The notes under the pieces: generated by a model
Told to the model about the DNA's origin: nothing
Database searches by the model: none
What the model saw: the letters and a program-made list of their open reading frames with translations, nothing else
Shown: positions 1-5,142 of the stretch, piece after piece
How the letters are laid out: each line of letters begins with the position of its first letter
Numbering within the stretch: position 1 is the first letter of the stretch
Origin: Nitrospirota bacterium
Lineage (GTDB): Bacteria; Nitrospirota; Nitrospiria; Nitrospirales; Nitrospiraceae
Reading direction: 5' to 3'
Assembly (NCBI GenBank): GCA_016235225.1
Contig: JACRLS010000296.1
Coordinates: 1-6,469, forward strand
DNA length: 6,469 bases
Program-made: the position numbers and the translations under genes

Positions 1-2530
1 CGCCGTCTGCCGGGAAGCCTCCCGTCGCCGGTCGGGCATGCGACATTTCGATGTCCAGCTCTTGGGCGGCATGGTGTTGCACCACGGGAAGATCTCGGAG
101 CTGAAGACCGGCGAAGGCAAGACGCTCGTCGCCACCCTCCCGCTCTATCTGAATGCCTTGTCGGGTCGCGGCGCCCACCTCGTGACGGTCAACGACTACC
201 TGGCCAAGCGCGACGCCCAGTGGATGGGCCTGCTCTATCTGTCGCTGGGACTGTCGGTCGGCGTGATCCAGCATGACGCCTCGTTCCTGTTCGATCCGGC
301 GTACGACGCACCCGACAAGCGCCTGCAGCATCTGCGGCCTTGCACGCGACAGGAGGCCTACCGGGCCGATCTCACCTACGGGACCAACAACGAGTTCGGG
401 TTCGACTACCTGCGCGACAACCTGATCGTCAACACCATCAATCAGTGCGTGCAGCGGGATCTCAATTTCGCCATCGTCGACGAGGTGGACAGCATTCTCA
501 TCGACGAGGCCCGCACGCCGTTGATTATTTCCGGCCCGACCGACGAATCCACCGATCTCTATTACCGCATCAACTCGATCATCCCGCAGCTCACGATAGA
601 GCGCGATTTCACGATCGAAGAGAAAACCAAGACTGCGACGCTCACGGAAGAGGGCAACGGCCGTGTCGAGAAGCTCCTGGGCGTGGACAATCTCTACGAC
701 TTGCAACACATGGACCTGGTCCACCATGTCATCAAGGCGCTGCTGGCCTATGCCATGTATAAGCGGGACGTCGATTACGTCGTGAAAGACGGGGAGGTCA
801 TCATCGTTGACGAGTTCACGGGCCGCCTCATGCCGGGCCGACGCTGGAGCGACGGGCTGCACCAGGCCATCGAGGCGAAGGAAGGCGTCAAGATCGCGAA
901 CGAGAACCAGACGCTCGCGTCGGTCACCTTCCAGAACTATTTCCGCATGTACAAGAAGCTGGCGGGCATGACCGGCACCGCCGACACCGAAGCGCCTGAA
1001 TTCGCCAAGATCTATAACCTCGACGTCAATGTGATCCCCACGAACCGTACCAATGTCCGGAAGGACTACGCCGACGTCATCTACCGGACCGAGCGCGAAA
1101 AATTCGACGCGATCGTGCAGGAAATCAAGGATTGTTATGAGCAGGGCCAGCCCGTCCTGGTCGGCACCATCTCCATCGAAAAGTCCGAGCGGCTGGCGGG
1201 GCACCTCAAGCGGCACGGCATCAAGCACAATGTCTTGAACGCCAAGTACCACGAAAAAGAAGCGGAGATCATCGCGCAAGCAGGCCAGAAAGGCGCGGTG
1301 ACCATCGCCACCAATATGGCCGGCCGCGGCACCGACATCCTGCTCGGCGGCAACCCCGACTTCCTGTTCAAACGCATCCTCTACCAGGATGAGACGCTGA
1401 CGGCGGACCGGCAGAAGGAACTCCTGGCCCAAATCAAGGCTGACTGCGAGAAAAATCGCCAGGACGTGCTGGCGGCCGGCGGACTCCACATCCTCGGCAC
1501 GGAGCGGCACGAAAGCCGGCGCATCGACAACCAGCTCCGGGGCCGCGCCGGCCGACAGGGCGACCCGGGCACCTCGCGGTTCTACCTGTCGCTGGAGGAC
1601 GATCTCCTGCGCATCTTTGCCTCCGAGCGCATTTCGAATCTCATGCTCAAGCTCGGCATGGAAGAAGGCGTACCGATCGAGCACGGCATGGTCACGCGCG
1701 CCATCGAGAACGCGCAGCGGAAGGTCGAAGCGCACAACTTCGACATCCGGAAACAGCTCCTCGAGTACGACGACGTCATGAACAAGCAGCGCGAGGTGAT
1801 CTACCAGCACCGACGCGCCGTTCTCGCCGGCGACGATCTCACGGAAGAAGTCCACGGCATGATCGGGGACATCACGCAAGCCCACGTCGACAACTTCTGC
1901 CCCGAGGAGCAGTACCCCGAGGAGTGGGATCTGAAGGGACTCCAGGACGCGCTGCTGAATCTCTTTGGGATCGATCTCTTCGAGATGCCTGCCGCCGTCA
2001 CAAGCACCGAAGCCGTCGACCTCAAGGAACTCGGGCGGGATGCGCTGAAGGAGGAGCTGCGTGAGCGGGCCTTACGCGCCTACCGCCGGAAAGAAGGCAG
2101 CCTGGGCGCCGACCTCCTGCGCTACCTGGAAAAGATGATCTTGCTGCAAGTGATCGATCACCATTGGAAGGATCATTTGCTCGGGATGGACCAGCTCCGG
2201 GACGGCATTGGCCTCCGGGGATATGGGCAGAAGGATCCGCTCGTCGAGTACAAGCGCGAAGGCTATGACATGTTTGCGGCCCTGATGGACCGCGTGCAAA
2301 CCGACACCATCGAGCGCCTCTATAAGGTCCAGGCTGTCCGGACCGAGGGTCCGGCCCCCACGCCCCCACCTGCTCCGGCACCGGCAATTCCCCAGCCCCG
2401 CCTCACCCTCAACCGCGGGGAGGAGCCGGTGGCCGTCAAGACCGTCCAGCGCCAACATGACAAAGTGGGGCGCAACGATCCCTGTCCCTGCGGCTCAGGG
2501 AAAAAATATAAAAAGTGCCACGGAGCGTAG
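1..2530 (+). CDS. secA: Preprotein translocase ATPase SecA (5' end outside window)
   Basis: SecA is the cytoplasmic motor that uses ATP to push unfolded preproteins through SecYEG. The frame is open to the left edge, and the residues before the ATG at 38 (…REASRRRSGMRHF) match the conserved SecA sequence upstream of MRHFDVQLLGG. That ATG is therefore internal, and roughly 70 N-terminal residues are missing by comparison with E. coli. Motifs in order are: Walker A TGEGKT (107-124), Walker B DEVD (479-490) followed by SILIDEARTP, GRRWSDGLHQA, MAGRGTDILLGG (1316-1351), GTERHESRRIDNQLRG in the second motor domain (1496-1564), the helical scaffold/wing domains, a Pro/Ala-rich linker (about 2347-2400), and a C-terminal zinc-binding tail CPCGSGKKYKKCH. 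That tail is the SecB/ribosome-binding type. Compared with E. coli there is an insertion of about 17 residues (about 275-349) before REAY-like sequence and TYGTNNE. The TAG stop is followed 5 bp later by a large inverted repeat. Third codon positions are strongly GC-rich. Identity is certain. Confidence 0.98.
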   Translation, partial: AVCREASRRRSGMRHFDVQLLGGMVLHHGKISELKTGEGKTLVATLPLYLNALSGRGAHLVTVNDYLAKRDAQWMGLLYLSLGLSVGVIQHDASFLFDPAYDAPDKRLQHLRPCTRQEAYRADLTYGTNNEFGFDYLRDNLIVNTINQCVQRDLNFAIVDEVDSILIDEARTPLIISGPTDESTDLYYRINSIIPQLTIERDFTIEEKTKTATLTEEGNGRVEKLLGVDNLYDLQHMDLVHHVIKALLAYAMYKRDVDYVVKDGEVIIVDEFTGRLMPGRRWSDGLHQAIEAKEGVKIANENQTLASVTFQNYFRMYKKLAGMTGTADTEAPEFAKIYNLDVNVIPTNRTNVRKDYADVIYRTEREKFDAIVQEIKDCYEQGQPVLVGTISIEKSERLAGHLKRHGIKHNVLNAKYHEKEAEIIAQAGQKGAVTIATNMAGRGTDILLGGNPDFLFKRILYQDETLTADRQKELLAQIKADCEKNRQDVLAAGGLHILGTERHESRRIDNQLRGRAGRQGDPGTSRFYLSLEDDLLRIFASERISNLMLKLGMEEGVPIEHGMVTRAIENAQRKVEAHNFDIRKQLLEYDDVMNKQREVIYQHRRAVLAGDDLTEEVHGMIGDITQAHVDNFCPEEQYPEEWDLKGLQDALLNLFGIDLFEMPAAVTSTEAVDLKELGRDALKEELRERALRAYRRKEGSLGADLLRYLEKMILLQVIDHHWKDHLLGMDQLRDGIGLRGYGQKDPLVEYKREGYDMFAALMDRVQTDTIERLYKVQAVRTEGPAPTPPPAPAPAIPQPRLTLNRGEEPVAVKTVQRQHDKVGRNDPCPCGSGKKYKKCHGA

Positions 2531-2535
2531 GGCGA

Positions 2536-2633
2536 AGACCGGGGTGGGGGTGACTCCTTTGCTCCCGGAGGCCGCACGCTCAGAAGCATGCTCCCTCGAC
2601 GGCCGCAGTCGGAGTCACACCCCACCCCGGTCT
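2536..2633. repeat. Long near-perfect inverted repeat downstream of secA
   Basis: The arm at 2536-2557 (begins AGACCGGGGTGGGG, ends GTGACTCC) is the reverse complement of the arm at 2611-2633 except for one extra base in the right arm. The stem is about 22 bp and GC-rich, around a 53-nt interior. It starts 5 bp after the secA stop, so in the mRNA it would form a strong 3' stem-loop. That could halt transcription or protect the 3' end, but no U-run follows it. It could also be a dispersed palindromic repeat. The interior contains the palindrome GCATGC and two copies of GGCCGCA. Confidence 0.8.
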
Positions 2634-2649
2634 CTGAAGAGAAGACTCT

Positions 2650-2750
2650 GAAAATGGGGACTGGCTCGCCTGGGGACTGTCCCCCTTCTTGGCCTTCTGA
2701 GGCCGGGGACTGTCCCCTTGCTCGCGCGAGCCGTGCCTGTTCCCATTTTC
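2650..2750. repeat. REP-type inverted doublet with two GGGGACTGTCCCC palindromes
   Basis: The element begins GAAAATGGGGACTGG and ends CTGTTCCCATTTTC, so its ends are inverted copies. Inside are two identical 13-bp palindromes GGGGAC-T-GTCCCC at 2672-2684 and 2705-2717, one in each half. Between them is a central hairpin GGCCT-TCTG-AGGCC (2691-2704). A perfect 12-bp palindrome GCTCGCGCGAGC lies at 2720-2731, and its outer GGCTCGC/GCGAGCC words mirror between the halves. This head-to-head arrangement is what is called a REPIN, i.e. two REP sequences in inverted orientation. Such elements are normally mobilised in trans by a REP-associated tyrosine transposase (IS200-like), and none is encoded in this window. 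The structure is directly visible; the class name is an inference. Confidence 0.72.
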
Positions 2751-2860
2751 GTGCTCTCCCGAACTCCAGTCATTCGCGACACGATCCTCCGCATCCCACC
2801 TGAGTGAGAACGGAATCACTCCGGTCGATAAGGCCTGCTGATGCTGCGCTGTGGATAGCG

Positions 2861-2889
2861 TTGATCAGTCATTGAACACCTCGTAGAAT
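2861..2889 (+). promoter_or_regulatory. Candidate sigma-70 promoter for the orphan gene
   Basis: TTGATC (2861-2866) and TAGAAT (2884-2889) are separated by exactly 17 bp. They match the consensus boxes at 4/6 and 5/6. The predicted start near 2896 would give a leader of about 75 nt before the ATG at 2972. The region is locally AT-richer than its surroundings. This is a pattern match only. Confidence 0.45.
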
Positions 2890-2923
2890 TATCTCCTGGA
2901 TTTCGGCCTCACTGGGCGTACTG

Positions 2924-2935
2924 TGCTGGCCAGCA
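2924..2935. promoter_or_regulatory. Perfect 12-bp palindrome in the leader of the orphan gene
   Basis: TGCTGGCCAGCA is fully self-complementary and lies about 28 bp downstream of the predicted transcription start and 36 bp before the ATG at 2972. The position would suit an operator for a dimeric repressor. No regulator is encoded nearby and no second copy was seen, so the role is a guess. Confidence 0.3.
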
Positions 2936-2971
2936 TACTCAATAGTTGGGCAGCGCCGACCGCACACACAT

Positions 2972-3910
2972 ATGCATAGAGCTTTTCTGTTTCGGTTTGA
3001 TGGGGCGCGGGAGAACGACGAGTTTCTCGAACATGCGCGTTCGCAAGGTCATCTCGTCTACTCGGGCATCGAGATGAAACTCACCCGAGGCTGGATTCCG
3101 GATTTCATCGAGGTGCTCCTTGACGACAATGCTGTCGAGTGCTCTCTTTCAATCTACGAGCTCGAAAGCACTGAGACTGTTGCCCTAGTCTCGGCACGAA
3201 AATATTTGCCCGAGTCCTCACAGGACATCTTGGAGAGTTTTCGCCAATACCTTGATCGAGTTCTTCGACGCTGCCGGTCAACCGCAGATCCGCGAACAGG
3301 AGAGATTCAACAACTCCTTGACGCCCTGGGTCGCGCTGCACAGACGAGAATTTGGACTGCGGCTGCGTTGCGACGGCCACCGCGAACCGTTGAGAAATTA
3401 CCACTCATTGACCAAGACCTTCTTTTCGGGCGACGCGACTCTGCGATTGGTCCCCAGGCGCACAATGAAGCGAACTCACTTCGGGGAGAGCTATCGCTAT
3501 CTTCACGTGAGCACAAGACAATCTCACGATCTGTCCTAATTCTGGATGCGGTTACGCGCGGATGGGATAAGAGCGATGCCTCCCTTCGGGCATGGCGAAA
3601 TCTTCGGTCGCAGCCTTTAAGGAATGACGTTCGACAGAATTCCTCCAAATATCCAGCCCTCGCCGTGCTGTTGCTTGGGCAAAAGACAGGTGTCCGCGTG
3701 ACGATTGAAGAGGTTGCACGCGAGCTTTGCGCGATTTGGAGTCAGTTCCAACCTGGGCGCCACTCAGAAACCGCAGTTCTAGCTGCACTTGAGAAGTTCC
3801 TACCGATTGACCGCGAGCTTGATCTCAATGCCTCGGTACGAAAGGCGTTTGAAAGGGCGCGTTCGGTTCTCAGCAACAGTGCTGCCCAACCATTCGGACC
3901 TACGAAATAG
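2972..3910 (+). CDS. Hypothetical protein, 312 residues, family not recognised
   Basis: I do not recognise this protein. It is soluble-looking, with no signal peptide and no membrane segment. The N-terminal part (about residues 1-95) alternates strand- and helix-like stretches and is acidic (WIPDFIEVLLDD, SILESFRQYLDRVL-like helix). The middle (about 100-200) is Arg-rich and looks less ordered. The C-terminal part (about 220-300) looks helical, with VTIEEVARELCAIW and a charged helix ending SVRKAFERARSVL. ATG 2972 is the first possible start after an in-frame TGA at 2873, but it has no visible Shine-Dalgarno sequence. Only about half of third codon positions are G/C, against a large majority in secA, and rare codons such as AGA, AGG, CTA and TTA occur. 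This suggests acquisition from another genome. Its own promoter candidate precedes it, and palindromic elements with a shared GGGGACTG core flank it. The uninterrupted 312-codon frame makes it likely real, though an overlapping frame in the middle (3252-3539) leaves doubt. Confidence 0.6.
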   Translation: MHRAFLFRFDGARENDEFLEHARSQGHLVYSGIEMKLTRGWIPDFIEVLLDDNAVECSLSIYELESTETVALVSARKYLPESSQDILESFRQYLDRVLRRCRSTADPRTGEIQQLLDALGRAAQTRIWTAAALRRPPRTVEKLPLIDQDLLFGRRDSAIGPQAHNEANSLRGELSLSSREHKTISRSVLILDAVTRGWDKSDASLRAWRNLRSQPLRNDVRQNSSKYPALAVLLLGQKTGVRVTIEEVARELCAIWSQFQPGRHSETAVLAALEKFLPIDRELDLNASVRKAFERARSVLSNSAAQPFGPTK

Positions 3911-4005
3911 GGTCGGAAGTCGTTTCTTGAGCAGCAACCTGTGTCGAAGTTCCGATTACTCTCTATAGAAATAGACCTACTACAAGTTCCCTATTCGGAA
4001 TCCCG

Positions 4006-4024
4006 CCCGGTCCGGCTGGACGGG
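4006..4024. repeat. GC-rich hairpin downstream of the orphan gene
   Basis: CCC-g-GTCC pairs with GGACGGG around a GGCT loop, giving 7 bp with one bulged G. An alternative outer pairing uses TCCCG (4001-4005) with CGGGA (4021-4025). It lies about 95 bp after the orphan gene stop. No T-run follows, so calling it a terminator would be weak. Confidence 0.45.
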
Positions 4025-4035
4025 ATGGACCCGGA

Positions 4036-4183
4036 GGGGACTGACACGGCGGTGACTGCCTGTCTGCGGCGAGATGTCTGCCGCCGATGCCGGCCTCGCG
4101 CTCCGGCGCGGCCTTACAGGCATCGGCGGCCCAACAAACCGAGCTCAATAGGAGCCGGGGATCAGCGCATCGTGGCAGTCCCC
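4036..4183. repeat. Nested palindromic element with GGGGACTG outer ends
   Basis: The outer arms GGGGACTGACACG (4036-4048) and CGTGGCAGTCCCC (4171-4183) are reverse complements at 12 of 13 positions. Inside them GCCGCCGATGCC (4080-4091) and GGCATCGGCGGC (4119-4130) are a perfect 12-bp inverted pair. Directly inside that, GGCC-t-CGC (4092-4099) pairs with GCG-c-GGCC (4106-4113) around a 6-nt loop. GCCGC at 4080-4084 can instead pair with GCGGC at 4066-4070, so two folds compete. The GGGGACTG core is shared with the REP-type doublet at 2650-2750. It may be a non-autonomous palindromic element or a structured RNA. The base pairing is visible; the function is not known. Confidence 0.65.
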
Positions 4184-4328
4184 GGAGCGGTTCGCCCGTC
4201 GTCAGCCGGGGCCGCCAACTCTTCCAAGACAACTCCTCAAACCACCACGGACCACGCACAAGATTTCCGAAGATCCACGAACGGCTGCTATGGCACCCTG
4301 ACGCCCCCCTCCCCTCTGCTACCTTTAT

Positions 4329-4892
4329 ATGGTGCGAATATACTCAGTGACCACCAACGCCTCCGACTCGGACGAGGCTGCCGGTACCGCTCACCACACC
4401 ATCGCCTGGCACGAGCGCGCCCCTCGCGATATCGTCGGGGCTAGCTGGATTCTGTTCGGCACCAGTTTGTGCCTGCCGGCCCTTGAGCTCTCGAACGGCT
4501 CCCCCTCCTGGGGCATCAGTCTCCTGCTTCTCGGCTGGCTTGGGGTGATTGCCGGGAGCGTGGCCTGGTTTGCGAATCCCCTCCTGCTCATCGCGAATCA
4601 TAGCCTGCGTCAGCACCATGTGCGGCTCGCGCTCTCGGTCAGTCTGCTGGCGAGCGCCGTCGCCTTGAGCACGCCGACGCTCTCCACTGTGATGGTAGAC
4701 GGCGCCGGCAACACCGCCTCCGTCATCGGCTACGGGTTTGGATTCTACCTCTGGCTCGGGAGCTGCCTGGTCACATGTTTCGGGTCCCTGACCCTCTGGG
4801 TTCATGCACTTCGCGGAAAGCCCCGCGCGACACAGTCAGAACCTTCGCGCCCCTCTGCTCCTTCCCCCCATCTCAGTGATCGGGCCGCGTGA
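4329..4892 (+). CDS. Small four-helix inner-membrane protein, function unknown
   Basis: This 187-residue protein has a polar N-terminus (about 1-33) and then four hydrophobic segments at about 36-53, 62-84, 98-118 and 133-160. The loop between helices 2 and 3 (HSLRQHHVR) and the C-terminal tail (RGKPRATQSEPSR) are basic. By the positive-inside rule both termini should be cytoplasmic. Helix 2 ends in WFANPLLLIAN and helix 4 carries GFYLWLGS, reminiscent of small uncharacterised bacterial membrane proteins with an NPL motif and a Y-L-W-L-x-S helix. I cannot name the family. ATG 4329 is the first start after an in-frame TGA at 4299, but there is no clear ribosome site. GTG at 4332 or 4347 are alternatives, and the true start could lie a few codons in. 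Third positions are GC-rich like secA, so this gene looks native. It is not obviously in an operon with its neighbours. Confidence 0.85.
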   Translation: MVRIYSVTTNASDSDEAAGTAHHTIAWHERAPRDIVGASWILFGTSLCLPALELSNGSPSWGISLLLLGWLGVIAGSVAWFANPLLLIANHSLRQHHVRLALSVSLLASAVALSTPTLSTVMVDGAGNTASVIGYGFGFYLWLGSCLVTCFGSLTLWVHALRGKPRATQSEPSRPSAPSPHLSDRAA

Positions 4893-4929
4893 TGACGCCG
4901 GTGTCGTAAGATTGTCCCTCTCTTTTCCT

Positions 4930-4962
4930 AGTCTGACGACCGGATCATCGTCGGGTCAGACT
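4930..4962. terminator. Stem-loop after the membrane-protein gene (possible terminator)
   Basis: AGTCTGA (4930-4936) pairs with TCAGACT (4956-4962), and CGAC (4937-4940) continues with GTCG (4950-4953) after a 2-nt bulge, leaving a 9-nt loop. It lies 37 bp after the stop at 4892, where a terminator would be expected. It is followed by TCCCCC rather than a T-run, so termination would be weak or factor-dependent. Confidence 0.4.
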
Positions 4963-5030
4963 TCCCCCACGCCTCCCACATTCTGCCGCGATTTCAGAGC
5001 CATGACCGGCCTCTTCTCTCCCCTTTTGCC

Positions 5031-5079
5031 TTGACTTGCCAATCGGTAAGCGGCTAGTCTTATTGACCTTTTTGCCAAT
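5031..5079 (+). promoter_or_regulatory. Direct repeat of TTGAC…TTGCCAAT upstream of midA
   Basis: TTGACTTGCCAAT (5031-5043) recurs as TTGACCTTTTTGCCAAT (5063-5079), the second copy having a 4-nt insertion between the two words. TTGCCAAT starts at 5036 and at 5072, 36 bp apart. The second copy overlaps the promoter candidate, which would fit a pair of regulator sites. It may also be chance in an AT-rich stretch. Confidence 0.3.
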
Positions 5080-5091
5080 TTCATCTGTAGT
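5063..5091 (+). promoter_or_regulatory. Candidate sigma-70 promoter for midA-nuoA
   Basis: TTGACC (5063-5068, 5/6 match) and TGTAGT (5086-5091, 4/6 match) are separated by 17 bp. A start near 5098 would give a leader of about 45 nt that begins just before the hairpin at 5107-5130. TTGACT at 5031 has no good -10 partner at the right distance. If correct, this promoter could also read into nuoA. Confidence 0.45.
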
Positions 5092-5106
5092 TTCTGATCA
5101 GGAATG

Positions 5107-5140
5107 GGCCTCACGTGAAGTACGTAGGCCTAATGGGGAA
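5107..5140 (+). promoter_or_regulatory. Leader hairpin and ribosome site before midA
   Basis: GGCCT-c-ACGT (5107-5116) pairs with ACGTAGGCC (5122-5130) around a GAAGT loop, giving 9 bp with one bulged C. Just after it lies the purine run GGGGAA (5135-5140), the only Shine-Dalgarno-like sequence before the GTG start at 5143, with tight spacing. An in-frame TAA at 5131 means translation cannot start further upstream. The hairpin ends 4 nt before the purine run, so it could protect the transcript 5' end or affect ribosome access. Confidence 0.45.
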
Positions 5141-5142
5141 GT

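Larger units (their letters stand above)
2531..2971. other. Repeat-rich non-coding region between secA and the orphan gene
   Basis: No convincing gene is present. The short open frames here run through inverted repeats and lack ribosome sites. The left half (2536-2750) is two adjacent palindromic repeat elements, listed separately. The right half (2751-2971) holds a short inverted repeat GAGTGA/TCACTC (2802-2807 and 2816-2821, 8-nt loop), a promoter candidate (2861-2889) and a 12-bp palindrome (2924-2935). No T-tract follows any of the stems, so a classical intrinsic terminator is not evident. Confidence 0.7.
3911..4328. other. Non-coding region with palindromic elements
   Basis: This is 418 bp without a supportable gene. 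An open frame of 167 codons from 3941 crosses it, but it runs through strong inverted repeats, has a low-complexity Arg/Pro composition and overlaps the start of the next gene out of frame. The region contains a hairpin at 4006-4024 and the nested palindrome at 4036-4183. The stretch 4184-4328 shows no clear structure apart from C-rich sequence and a TTTATAT word just before the ATG at 4329. Confidence 0.65.

Noticed and set aside
38..40. ATG as the true start of secA
   Set aside because: The frame stays open to the window edge and the upstream codons match conserved SecA sequence before MRHFDVQLL, so this methionine is internal.
2022..2458. Two minus-strand open frames opposite the secA 3' end
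   Set aside because: They are mirror frames of a GC-rich coding region; the secA protein there is strongly conserved.
2588..2803. Short + strand frame downstream of secA
   Set aside because: It runs through the palindromic repeats, has no ribosome site and encodes low-complexity sequence.
3913..3955. TCGGAA/TTCCGA inverted repeat as terminator of the orphan gene
   Set aside because: Only 6 bp with a 31-nt loop and no T-run; likely chance.
3941..4444. 167-codon open frame on the + strand
   Set aside because: It crosses strong inverted repeats, is low-complexity and Arg/Pro-rich, lacks a ribosome site and overlaps the clearly coding membrane-protein frame.
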